From Ruminococcus sp. (GTDB lineage: Bacteria; Bacillota; Clostridia; Oscillospirales; Ruminococcaceae), in contig JAFXXU010000045.1 in the NCBI GenBank assembly GCA_017542125.1, positions 1 through 64,000 on the forward strand: a DNA stretch of 64,000 nt, written 5' to 3'. Made by a program: the position numbers and the translations under genes. Shown piece after piece: positions 1 to 6,798 of this stretch. The stretch's first letter is position 1. The number at the start of each line of letters is the position of its first letter. The notes under the pieces were generated by a model. That model had not been told where the DNA came from. It searched no databases and saw nothing but the letters and a program-made list of their open reading frames with translations.

Positions 1-2
1 AT

Positions 3-86
3 AATAATAATGATGATGATAAACAGTTCGCAGTAACAGCAGTAACAGAAACGGCAGTAACAGAAAATTCAGGAATATCTGCGTGA
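3..86 (+). CDS. C-terminal tail of an unidentified protein (partial)
   Basis: An open frame enters from the left edge and ends at TGA 84-86. Its last 27 residues contain NNNDDDKQF followed by a low-complexity AVTAVTETAVTE stretch. The VT repeats come from direct repeats of gcagtaaca in the DNA. Val/Thr-rich tails of this kind occur at the end of primase/VapE-like replication proteins of integrative elements, which would suit the recombinase next to it, but that is only an impression. There is too little sequence to assign a function. Confidence 0.4.
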   Translation, partial: NNNDDDKQFAVTAVTETAVTENSGISA

Positions 87-103
87 TTTATCGCTTTAAA
101 GTC

Positions 104-132
104 TTGCCATATCCGTTACTTTGTGCTATACT
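104..132 (+). promoter_or_regulatory. Promoter of the serine recombinase gene
   Basis: TTGCCA at 104-109 is followed after 17 bp by TATACT at 127-132. The -10 lies 44 bp upstream of the recombinase ATG. Confidence 0.5.
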
Positions 133-176
133 GTACTTAGTATGGATATGGCTGCTTTTTAGAAAGGAGTAGAATT

Positions 177-1847
177 ATGGCAAAGCAGACCATATACAAT
201 GCAGGGATATATGTCAGGCTCTCGCAGGAGGATATGAGGGCAGGAGAGTCCCTTTCAATAGAAAATCAGAAGCTGATACTGACGAAGTACGTCAAGGAAC
301 AGGGCTGGAACTTGATCGACATTTATGTTGATGACGGTTACAGCGGCACCGACTTTGACAGACCGGGGGTGCAGCGGCTTTTGGATGATGCAAAAGAGAA
401 GAAGATCAACCTCATTATTTGTAAGGACCTTTCTCGTTTCGGAAGAAATTACATCGAGGTCGGAAGGTATGTTGACTATATTTTCCCGAGCTACAATATC
501 CGTTTTATTGCGCTTAATGACAATGTCGATACAGCTGCTAAAGATAGTTCAGCTCTGGACATGATGCCGATACTCAATTTATTCAACGAGTGGCACGCCG
601 CTTCTACCAGCAAAAAAATAAAGGCTGTCATTGAAGCAAATGCTAAGGCAGGGAAATACAGAGCCCGCTGCGCTCCGTATGGTTATGTCAAAAGCAATAC
701 CGAGAATAGGCTGCCGGTTCCCGATGAGCCTGCGGCAAGCATCGTGAAACGAATTTTTGAACTGCGGGCAAAAGGTGTAAGTCCTCGTCATATCTGCGAT
801 ATGTTTAATGATGAGCATATCCCCACTCCGGCTGATTATGCAGCAGAAAAGCATGGCATTTTCAATTCCCGTACCGTTAATCACCTCTGGTATCCCGAAG
901 GAATAAGGCGAATCATAAGCAACCCGCTTTATCTCGGACATTTGGTACAGCTAAGAACGACTACGGTCAGCTACAAAAATCATAAGGTCGTGAAAAACAG
1001 CGAGGAGGAAATGGTGATCATCAAGAACACCCATGAGCCGCTTGTTTCACAAGAACTTTGGGATAAAGTCAGGGAAATGGAAGCATCAGTCAGCCAGGGC
1101 AAGCGTGACAAGCATGGTGAGATCATGCCGCTTTCGGGGCTGATGTACTGTGCAGACTGCGGTGATAAAATGCGGCTCGGCTGGAACAACACCACAGCAG
1201 GCAGCAAGAAAAAGCCCCGCAAGTATTTGAGGCATAACTATCAGTGCGGTAAGTACAGCAGGTTCGGCAAGTATCTTTGCACAAGTCATCACATCAAAAT
1301 GAAAGACATCAATGCAATAGTCCTTGCGGATATTCGGTCAAAGGCGGCATTGGTAATTGCAGACGAGGAGTATGCAAGAGAATTCTTTCTCTCGCAAAAG
1401 GAGCAGTACAACACCAAGCAGTCCAAAACCGATACAAAGCGTCTGCGTGAGTGCAGGGCAAGACTTGACGAGTTGGCAAAGCTGATACCCTCTATTTATG
1501 AGGACAAAGTGATCGGCAAGATCCCCGAGGATATTTGCGTTAGCCTGTTGGAAAAGTATCAGACGGAGCAGACCGCTCTTACCGAAGAGGTCGAGCAGAT
1601 AGAAGGCAAGCTGTCTGCTGCAACGAAGGACAAGCAGGATGTGGAGGAATACATCCGTCGCTTAAAGAAATATGCCGATGTTCCCGAGCTTACCCGTGAG
1701 ATGTGCTTGGAGCTTATAGAGTACATCACCGTTGACGAATATGCGGCTGACAGACCGAGGGATATTCACATTTACTATAAGCTGCTTGATAAGCCGTTGC
1801 CGAACAAGATGAGGCTGGAGATCAACGCAAATGATGAAACCGCGTGA
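177..1847 (+). CDS. Large serine recombinase (resolvase/DUF4368 type)
   Basis: A 556-residue site-specific recombinase of the large serine family, which cuts and rejoins DNA to integrate or excise a mobile element. The N-terminal resolvase domain (about 8-160) has the catalytic serine in YVRLSQED (Ser16) and the conserved CKDLSRFGRN segment. A recombinase domain follows (about 165-300, with NPLYLGH), then a zinc ribbon (CADCG near 320, further Cys near 350-365), a coiled coil (about 420-520) and a C-terminal DUF4368-like region. The start is set by AAAGGAG 9-10 bases upstream. Base composition is visibly less GC-rich than the rest of the window, as expected of imported DNA. It lies between a truncated replication-type tail and a tyrosine-integrase remnant next to tRNA-Leu, so it is probably the recombination module of an element extending to the left. 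Confidence 0.9.
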   Translation: MAKQTIYNAGIYVRLSQEDMRAGESLSIENQKLILTKYVKEQGWNLIDIYVDDGYSGTDFDRPGVQRLLDDAKEKKINLIICKDLSRFGRNYIEVGRYVDYIFPSYNIRFIALNDNVDTAAKDSSALDMMPILNLFNEWHAASTSKKIKAVIEANAKAGKYRARCAPYGYVKSNTENRLPVPDEPAASIVKRIFELRAKGVSPRHICDMFNDEHIPTPADYAAEKHGIFNSRTVNHLWYPEGIRRIISNPLYLGHLVQLRTTTVSYKNHKVVKNSEEEMVIIKNTHEPLVSQELWDKVREMEASVSQGKRDKHGEIMPLSGLMYCADCGDKMRLGWNNTTAGSKKKPRKYLRHNYQCGKYSRFGKYLCTSHHIKMKDINAIVLADIRSKAALVIADEEYAREFFLSQKEQYNTKQSKTDTKRLRECRARLDELAKLIPSIYEDKVIGKIPEDICVSLLEKYQTEQTALTEEVEQIEGKLSAATKDKQDVEEYIRRLKKYADVPELTREMCLELIEYITVDEYAADRPRDIHIYYKLLDKPLPNKMRLEINANDETA

Positions 1848-1892
1848 ATGCGCGGTTTTGAGCAACAGAAGAATGTGTGTCCTTTTAAAACA

Positions 1893-2078
1893 TTGACTAC
1901 TTTGAGCGTTTACAGCCATGTCATCGCCGAAAGCAAGTCACAGGAGGGCGCGGCTCTGAGTATGCCGTTTGATCCGCCAAAAACGACAGCAACGGTAAAG
2001 ATAAAAAGGAGTAAGCCACAAGCAAGGAACAAGCCCTGTTTCGTGGCAAAAAAGAAAACCCGCAAACCGCGTAAATAA
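1893..2078 (+). pseudogene. Remnant of a tyrosine integrase C-terminus
   Basis: The frame encodes TTLSVYSHVIAESKSQEGAA and then a basic tail, ending at TAA 2076-2078. The x-L-x-VYSHV segment is the classic end of phage and ICE tyrosine integrases, in which this Tyr is the catalytic nucleophile, followed by the small C-terminal helix. No upstream catalytic domain (R..HxxR) precedes it: the frame begins just behind the serine recombinase stop. It therefore appears to be the surviving 3' end of an integrase gene. Its position, 22 bases from the 3' end of a tRNA gene, is exactly where such integrases sit. A small unrelated protein is possible but less likely. Confidence 0.55.
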
Positions 2079-2099
2079 GCGATTTGCGAGTGGATTGAT

Positions 2100-2184
2100 T
2101 GGTGCGGCAAACGGGACTTGAACCCGTACGTCGGTTGACACACGCCCCTCAAACGTGCCTGTCTGCCTATTCCAGCACTGCCGC
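2100..2184 (-). tRNA. tRNA-Leu (anticodon GAG)
   Basis: The minus strand folds as a class II tRNA. The acceptor stem is GCGGCAG/UUGCCGC, the anticodon arm is CACGU-UUGAGGG-GCGUG with anticodon GAG, a variable arm is present, and the T arm carries GGGUUCAAGUCCC. The CCA end is encoded (TGG at 2100-2102 on the plus strand). The 3' end faces the integrated element at 1-2099, so it is a probable attachment site. Confidence 0.93.
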
Positions 2185-2197
2185 ATTCGACTATACT

Positions 2198-2226
2198 ATT
2201 ATATCACACAGCCTCCTGTTCGTCAA
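2198..2226 (-). promoter_or_regulatory. Promoter of tRNA-Leu
   Basis: Read on the minus strand: TTGACG (2226-2221), a 17-bp spacer, then TATAAT (2203-2198), 14 bases before the tRNA 5' end. Confidence 0.7.
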
Positions 2227-2367
2227 GTGGCGGACGGGGGTTTTTACAATTTGTTCATAAACGCATCCGGTTATCAGATACACCCCCGGCGGAGGGATCT
2301 CTGTGAGGGTTTCTGTCTGCCCGATGATCCCCCTGCTGCCTTTTTGCGGGCATCCGCAGCTCCCGCC

Positions 2368-2859
2368 TCAGAGAGCGAGAGTGTATGCCGTTTCACGGAG
2401 TGGCTTGCCGCCGATCTCATCGTCGATGAAGGCTCCCGTTGGGGTAAAACCCAGCTTTTCGTAGAAGCGGCGGGCCCGGAGATTGTCCTCCAGCACCCAG
2501 AGCATCGCCCGGGTGAAGCCCTCGCTCCGGAGGCCGTCAAGGCACTCCTGCATCAGCAGACGCCCCAGTCCCCTGCCCGTGTGTTCCGGCAGAAGATAGA
2601 TGGACACGATCTCACCGAAGCCCCGGAATTCCTCCCAGCGTGAGGCGCAGAAGCTGGCTGTGCCCAGGGGGACGCCCCCCTCTTCAAGTATCAGATGCTT
2701 CATATCCGTCCTGCCGAGATGCCTCGCCCACTTGCCCTCGGGGATGGAATCCAGCCACTCCTGGGGGATGATGCCCTTGTAGGCGCTTTTCCAGCTTTTC
2801 TCGTAGATGCCGCTTATGGCCGCGGGATCGTCAGCCTCCGTGATGTACCTCACCGTCAT
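2368..2859 (-). CDS. GNAT-family N-acetyltransferase
   Basis: A 163-residue acetyl-CoA-dependent acyltransferase of the GNAT fold. The pyrophosphate-binding motif A is plain: IYLLPEHTGRGLGRLLM at about 90-106, matching R/Q-x-x-G-x-G/A. It is followed by a motif B-like helix ending in ARRFYEKLGF, where the Tyr is typical. Length is normal for a single-domain GNAT. The substrate cannot be read from sequence. The start overlaps the stop of the upstream lipoprotein gene by 4 bases (ATGA), so the two are probably translated together. Confidence 0.88.
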   Translation of the reverse strand: MTVRYITEADDPAAISGIYEKSWKSAYKGIIPQEWLDSIPEGKWARHLGRTDMKHLILEEGGVPLGTASFCASRWEEFRGFGEIVSIYLLPEHTGRGLGRLLMQECLDGLRSEGFTRAMLWVLEDNLRARRFYEKLGFTPTGAFIDDEIGGKPLRETAYTLAL

Positions 2860-3539
2860 GCCGGCGCGCCCTCCCGTTCCTTCACGGTGTTGACCACCTT
2901 TTCCACTGCGTTCTTCTCGGTGATCTCCACCCGGTAAGCGTAGACCTTCTCTGCGCCGTCCTCCAGCACCTTAGTGGTCTCAACGAAATACCGGAGCTCA
3001 TCGCCCTTGAAGTAGTAATCCGCAGAGAAGCCGGTGACCTCCCCGCTCTCTGCCTGAGCACCTATCTTCTTCACATCGTAGATGTGCTCGATGTGGGTGA
3101 TGCCGTCCTCCTCGGTCTGCTTCGCACTTGTCACAGCCGTGGGGGAATAGAGTATCAGGCCCTCATCCGCCTGGGGATGGGTGGTGTCCCTGGTGTAGAG
3201 GACAAAGCCGTTCTCGCCCTTCTGGATATAGCTCTCCTCACCGTTCTGATAGGTGAAGAGCTCCATCCCGTTGCTGTACTGTGCGTACTCGTTCTTGTCG
3301 CTCTTTCCCTTGTAGGAGAATATCAGTATATCCTTCTCGTCATACTTGAAGACGAATTCCTGCTCGACCTCGCCGGTGGCGGTGTTAGTCATTATGACCT
3401 TAGCGCTGTCCAGCTTGCGGTAGGCCTCCCGGGCTTTTTTGATGAGCTCTCCGCCCTCCACGTCCTTTACCGTAGCACAGGAGCAGAGCAGCAGCGCCGC
3501 CATAACAGCCAGCAGACATAAAAGCTTTACCTTCGACAT
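2856..3539 (-). CDS. Putative lipoprotein of unknown function
   Basis: A 227-residue protein beginning with a lipoprotein signal peptide: basic MSKVK, a hydrophobic core and the lipobox LLCSC, so it should be exported and lipid-anchored. The rest is a soluble domain of alternating beta-strand-like segments (for example EQEFVFKYDEKDILIFSYKG, FSADYYFKGDELRYFVETTK), resembling LolA/MucB-type lipoprotein-carrier folds in strand pattern only; I cannot place it in a named family. It precedes and overlaps the GNAT gene, and the DUF4321 gene lies 13 bases upstream, so the three may be one transcript. Confidence 0.75.
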   Translation of the reverse strand: MSKVKLLCLLAVMAALLLCSCATVKDVEGGELIKKAREAYRKLDSAKVIMTNTATGEVEQEFVFKYDEKDILIFSYKGKSDKNEYAQYSNGMELFTYQNGEESYIQKGENGFVLYTRDTTHPQADEGLILYSPTAVTSAKQTEEDGITHIEHIYDVKKIGAQAESGEVTGFSADYYFKGDELRYFVETTKVLEDGAEKVYAYRVEITEKNAVEKVVNTVKEREGAPA

Positions 3540-3552
3540 AGTGCCACCCCCG

Positions 3553-3816
3553 TTACAGTGACTTGCAGGTCTTGGCGTAGATGACTATCGCCAGCGGTAT
3601 CGTGAACAGCTGAGAGATCGTAGCGTTGAACATCAGCCCGAAATTAAGCCTGACGACATAGAGATCCACCTGGAAGTTGGGTATCCCCAGCTCCTTGCCC
3701 CAGGCCAGCCAGCCGACATAATCCTTCCCGGAACAGAGGTACGCTATGAACGCCCCCAGAACTATCCCCGCCAGCAGAAACATTATAAACGCAAAAGTCT
3801 TTTTAAAGCCCTTCAT
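3553..3816 (-). CDS. DUF4321 small membrane protein
   Basis: An 87-residue membrane protein with an N-terminal transmembrane helix (about 8-28) and a C-terminal hydrophobic segment (about 60-83). The arrangement, with GIVLGAFIA near the N-terminus and the middle motif FQVDLYVVRLNFGLMFNATI, matches DUF4321, a family found in Clostridia next to division and cell-envelope genes. Function is unknown. AAGGAA precedes the start. Repeat copy 1 lies just upstream, between this gene and the terminator of the yabP cluster. Confidence 0.75.
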   Translation of the reverse strand: MKGFKKTFAFIMFLLAGIVLGAFIAYLCSGKDYVGWLAWGKELGIPNFQVDLYVVRLNFGLMFNATISQLFTIPLAIVIYAKTCKSL

Positions 3817-3842
3817 TTATTTTTTCCTTCCAAAACAAAATC

Positions 3843-3968
3843 CAATGCACTGTCTCTCGGAACGGGAGACTGCACAAGGCAGTCTGCCCGAATGGGCATA
3901 AATCCGCGCAGCGGACACCTTCATTGTGCATTGTGCATTGTGCATTGTGAATTGCAAACCGTGCATTG
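3843..3968. repeat. Hairpin/heptamer repeat, copy 1 (half element)
   Basis: Best read on the minus strand. It begins with tandem CAATGCA heptamers and AATGAAGG, then hairpin A (ATCCGC-GCGGAT type), hairpin B (GCCC-ATTC-GGGC) and hairpin C (CTGC-CTTGT-GCAG), and then ends abruptly with an unrelated inverted repeat (TCTCCCGTTCCGAGAGA). Only the left half of the element seen in copies 2-4 is present. An outer ATGCACGGTT end is present at the plus-strand right side. Confidence 0.8.
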
Positions 3969-3982
3969 TAATTCGCTCACTG

Positions 3983-4020
3983 ACAATAATAAAGCTGCCG
4001 CACGCATAAGCACGGCAGCT
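3983..4020 (-). terminator. Terminator of the yabP-yabR cluster
   Basis: On the minus strand AGCTGCCG and CGGCAGCT pair around a 12-base loop and are followed by TTATTATTG, 7 bases beyond the stop of the S1-domain gene. Confidence 0.75.
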
Positions 4021-4026
4021 ATTTCA

Positions 4027-4521
4027 TTACTTTCTTCTCGATGTGTTTCTTCTCTTGCCGTCCATAACGTGCTTGAGGTCGGAGATGCGCTCCTCACTCG
4101 TAGCCTTGAAGCGGCTGAGCATATCCTCAAAGCCTGCGTTGCCCGAGTTCTCGTTCGGGTCGTAGACCGGGGGAGGGTTCTTGGCGAAATCCTGGGGCTC
4201 GCCGCGCTCAAACGTCCTCTTCCTGGGTGCGGGGGCTCTCCCCTGATCCCCGGCGGGACGGCGCTCGAACTGCTTCTTCGGGGGTGCGGGGAGCGCCTTC
4301 TTGATCGAAAGGCTGATCTTCTTATCCTCGCCCACCGAGAGCACCTTGACCTTAACGGTCTGCCCCTCCTGGATGTGATCCTTTATGTCATTGACGAAGG
4401 TGTTGGCCACCTCCGAGATATGTACCATACCCGTAGTATCCTTATCCAGCTCGACGAATGCGCCGAACTTGGTGATACCCGTTACCTTACCCTCGTAAAT
4501 CTTTCCTACCTCAAGCTGCAT
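4027..4521 (-). CDS. yabR: S1-domain RNA-binding protein, YabR type
   Basis: A 164-residue protein with one S1 RNA-binding domain at residues 1-75 (GKIYEGKVTGITKFGAFVEL, MVHISEVA, VKVKVLSV, ISLSIKKA). A basic, proline-rich, low-complexity tail (about 76-164) ends in RRNTSRRK. The S1 fold binds single-stranded RNA or ribosomes; YabR/GSP13 of Bacillus is the closest named relative and lies in the same place, directly after divIC. The tail is longer than in the Bacillus protein. It is the last gene of the yabP-yabQ-divIC-yabR cluster, 45 bases after divIC, with a terminator right behind it. Confidence 0.85.
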   Translation of the reverse strand: MQLEVGKIYEGKVTGITKFGAFVELDKDTTGMVHISEVANTFVNDIKDHIQEGQTVKVKVLSVGEDKKISLSIKKALPAPPKKQFERRPAGDQGRAPAPRKRTFERGEPQDFAKNPPPVYDPNENSGNAGFEDMLSRFKATSEERISDLKHVMDGKRRNTSRRK

Positions 4522-4566
4522 CGATTATTCTTTTTCCTCTCTCATAATGTGCCTGCCTTCACGGCA

Positions 4567-4893
4567 TCAGTCGTTTTTCTCAACGATGTAGAAACGGCGC
4601 TCGTTCGGATAAGCATACCCCAGCTGCTCCACAGCCACACGCTCCATATACTCGTTCTCGTCGCCGGTGCTGAGCAGACGGTTGAACTCATCGTTCTTCT
4701 GCTCCTGCTCGGTTATCTGAGCCGAGAGCTCGCTGCTCTGCTTCTTGAGCTGAACTATCTGAGCCTGCTGCGAGATTATCGTGAATATGGAATACACTAT
4801 CAGGCAGAACACTGCAATAAAGGCGATGATATGCCCCAGCCTCTTTTTTGACGGCTTTACGGCAGCAGCCTGTGCTTCCTTGTTTTCAGCCAT
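4567..4893 (-). CDS. divIC: Septum-formation initiator DivIC/FtsB family
   Basis: A 108-residue bitopic membrane protein. It has a short basic cytoplasmic N-terminus, one transmembrane helix at about 21-42 (HIIAFIAVFCLIVYSIFTII), an extracytoplasmic coiled coil (about 43-75, QIVQLKKQSSELSAQITEQE) and a C-terminal segment with YMERVAVEQLGYAYPNE, the DivIC/FtsB signature. It is a structural divisome part working with FtsL and DivIB at the septum. Its place between yabQ and yabR is conserved in sporulating Firmicutes. Confidence 0.9.
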   Translation of the reverse strand: MAENKEAQAAAVKPSKKRLGHIIAFIAVFCLIVYSIFTIISQQAQIVQLKKQSSELSAQITEQEQKNDEFNRLLSTGDENEYMERVAVEQLGYAYPNERRFYIVEKND

Positions 4894-4963
4894 CGCAGCA
4901 CTCTCCCTTCCTCCGGACTCACCTATTTTTACTTATATATTATACACAACAGCCCGACAAGTT

Positions 4964-5431
4964 TCAAGTGTTTTTTCCGATTTTTTTCTCCTTTTTTAAT
5001 TTTGTGGCACATTTTACAAATTCAGTTATCATCTTTTGTTTGATTTTACCAACGGCTTTCCCCAGGGTCCTGCTCCATAAATACCTCACCGCCCGAAACA
5101 GCCTCTCCGAGAGAAAGACTATCCCCCGCCCGGCGGTGGACCTCTCGGCAGCGGCTCCCAGAAGCATCGAGGCCAGCGTGAAAAGCCGCAGCGAGCCTGT
5201 CTGCGCCACCGAGAACAAAAACCAGCAGAAGAAAAACAGCAGCGCAAAGAAGAAGTCTCCCAGGTTCTCTGCTATCCTCCCCGCCCGGAGACCCCGCCTG
5301 ATACCCCTCAGCAGGTCATACACCGCCCCCAGAGCTATCCCCAGGATACAAGCCAGCGAGAATACCTCCCGCCCGCGGTAGAGCAGCTCGTTGAGCCGCA
5401 GCACTCCCGTCATCAGACGCAACGGCGGCAC
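4964..5431 (-). CDS. yabQ: Spore cortex biosynthesis protein YabQ
   Basis: A protein of up to 155 residues with hydrophobic segments at about 25-45 and 58-80 and a basic C-terminal tail. The pattern LGIALGAVYDLLRGIRRG, followed by a membrane pair FFFALLFFFCWFLFSVAQTGSLR, is the YabQ signature. YabQ is an integral membrane protein needed for spore cortex formation. The GTG at 5431 follows yabP directly; ATG at 5413 (MTGVLRLNELLY) is an equally likely start, so the N-terminus is uncertain. The order yabP-yabQ-divIC-yabR supports the call. Confidence 0.82.
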   Translation of the reverse strand: MPPLRLMTGVLRLNELLYRGREVFSLACILGIALGAVYDLLRGIRRGLRAGRIAENLGDFFFALLFFFCWFLFSVAQTGSLRLFTLASMLLGAAAERSTAGRGIVFLSERLFRAVRYLWSRTLGKAVGKIKQKMITEFVKCATKLKKEKKIGKNT

Positions 5432-5432
5432 C

Positions 5433-5705
5433 TCATTTCAGCAGCCTGCCGAACAGCGAGAGCTTTTTCTTTCTGTCCTTGTCCCCGTAGATGAGGGCGG
5501 TGATGTCCCCCTCCACCGAAAGCTCTCCGCTGCCGACGCTCATTTCGTTTATATGCAGGCTCCTCCCCCGTATCGTGAGCTCCCCCAGCTGCGTGAACAG
5601 CAGTATCTCCTCCTCGTTGAAGCGGTCAACGTCCGTGATGCCGGTAAGCTCCAGCCTGGCTCTGTTTTCAAGGATGATCCCGTGTCTGCCGTTTGCATCT
5701 GCCAT
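5433..5705 (-). CDS. yabP: Sporulation protein YabP
   Basis: A 90-residue YabP/YqfC-family protein. The start ATG at 5705 is chosen because GGGAGGAG lies 5 bases before it; the frame stays open 45 bases further upstream without a site. The sequence shows the family pattern of short beta strands: ARLELTGITDVDRFNEEEIL, followed by LTIRGRSLHINEMSVGSGEL and a terminal KKKLSLFGRLLK. It is made in the mother cell and needed for spore maturation in Bacillus. It is the first gene of the cluster. No vegetative promoter is seen upstream, which would suit a sporulation sigma factor. Confidence 0.85.
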   Translation of the reverse strand: MADANGRHGIILENRARLELTGITDVDRFNEEEILLFTQLGELTIRGRSLHINEMSVGSGELSVEGDITALIYGDKDRKKKLSLFGRLLK

Positions 5706-5784
5706 AAATGCTCCTCCCTTGCGACCTGCCGCGGACGGCGTTTTTAACAATAATTTGTCAAAAAACTTAAATTATTTTACGCTA

Positions 5785-5813
5785 TTGACGAATGACGTTT
5801 TTTTTGTTATCAT
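5785..5813 (+). promoter_or_regulatory. Promoter reading towards the LUD gene
   Basis: TTGACG at 5785-5790, a 17-bp spacer and TATCAT at 5808-5813. Transcription would start near 5820 and run through repeat copy 2 before reaching the LUD gene at 6106. Confidence 0.5.
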
Positions 5814-5831
5814 AAAAATGGTATAGTGTTT

Positions 5832-6056
5832 AATGCACAGTTATACAATGCACAATGCACAATGAAGGTATCCGCTGCGCGGATCTATGCCCATTCGGGC
5901 AGACTGCCTTGTGCAGAGTTATTAACTTGAGGGGATATACCCGGTAAAGCAAAATAATAACACCAAGCCTGCCGTCTTCACTATCTGCGGCGGCCGAATG
6001 GCCATAATGTGCGCCGGAGGCGCACACCTTAATTGTGCATTGTGCATTGTGCATTG
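5832..6056. repeat. Hairpin/heptamer repeat, copy 2 (full length)
   Basis: A 225-bp element starting with the outer end AATGCACAGTTATA, then CAATGCA heptamers and AATGAAGGT. Then come hairpin A (ATCCGC-TGC-GCGGAT), B (TGCCC-ATT-CGGGCA), C (CTGC-CTTGT-GCAG), a central stretch with TTAACTTG and ATACCCGGTAAAG, hairpin D (GGCC-GAAT-GGCC), hairpin E (GTGCGCC-GGA-GGCGCAC), ACCTTAATTG and inverted TGCATTG heptamers. It fills the space between yabP and the LUD gene. Confidence 0.85.
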
Positions 6057-6105
6057 ATACAGTATATGTCCCCCCGGGGCGATCCTATGACAGGAGTGAT
6101 AAAAA

Positions 6106-6774
6106 ATGAACGATCTTCTTATGGCGACCATCACCCGCAAGCTGGAAAGAACAGCTGAGAACCTCCGCAAAAACAATATCGACGCCTATATCGCCGAAAA
6201 CAGCGCCGAGGCCGTTAAGCTGGCCGAAAGCCTGATGAATGAGGGAGATACCATCTCCTGCGGGGGCTCGGTGTCCCTGACGGAAAGCGGAGTGCTGGAG
6301 CTGATGAAAAGCGGGAAATATAACTTCCTCGACCGCTCCGCCGCCGCCGACAGAGAGGCGGTCGAGCAGATCTACCGCGATACCTTCTCGGCTGATGTTT
6401 TCCTAACCTCGGCAAACGCCGTCACCGAGAACGGCGAGCTCTACAACGTTGACGGCAATTCAAACCGCGTCGCCGCTATATGCTACGGCCCCAAGTCGGT
6501 GATATTCGTGGTGGGCTGCAATAAGCTGGTGAAGAACATAGACGAGGCCATAAAACGGGTGAAGTGTTATGCAGCTCCTCCCAACGCCGACCGCCTGAAC
6601 TGCGATACTCCCTGCGCAAAAACGGGAGAGTGCATCTCGGTGGCTAAGGGCGGGGATATGCCCTCCGGCTGCCTCTGTGAGGGGCGCATCTGCTGCAACT
6701 ATGTGGTCTCAGCCTATCAGCGCAAAAAGGGCAGGATGAAGGTCATCCTCGTCAAGGAGGAGCTGGGCTTCTAA
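6106..6774 (+). CDS. LUD-domain protein (LutC/YkgG-like)
   Basis: A 222-residue LUD-domain protein. The N-terminal half has RKLERTAENLRKNNIDAYIA and ISCGGSVSLTESGVLELM, typical of the LutC/LutB LUD fold. The middle has DVFLTSANAVTENGELYNVD and FVVGCNKLVKNIDEAIKRVK, also family hallmarks. A Cys-rich stretch (CDTPCAKTGEC, CLCEGRICC at about 165-200) may bind metal. LUD proteins are linked to oxidation of lactate and other hydroxy acids, but no lutA/lutB partners are here. It lies 24 bases before the LacI-GGDEF gene on the same strand, suggesting a shared transcript. The role is inferred from family only. Confidence 0.8.
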   Translation: MNDLLMATITRKLERTAENLRKNNIDAYIAENSAEAVKLAESLMNEGDTISCGGSVSLTESGVLELMKSGKYNFLDRSAAADREAVEQIYRDTFSADVFLTSANAVTENGELYNVDGNSNRVAAICYGPKSVIFVVGCNKLVKNIDEAIKRVKCYAAPPNADRLNCDTPCAKTGECISVAKGGDMPSGCLCEGRICCNYVVSAYQRKKGRMKVILVKEELGF

Positions 6775-6798
6775 TTCTCCGTGAAAGGTCAGACTCAT

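Noticed and set aside
2155..2643. A 162-codon plus-strand frame over the tRNA and GNAT gene.
   Set aside because: It starts inside the tRNA and is antisense to a GNAT with clear motifs.
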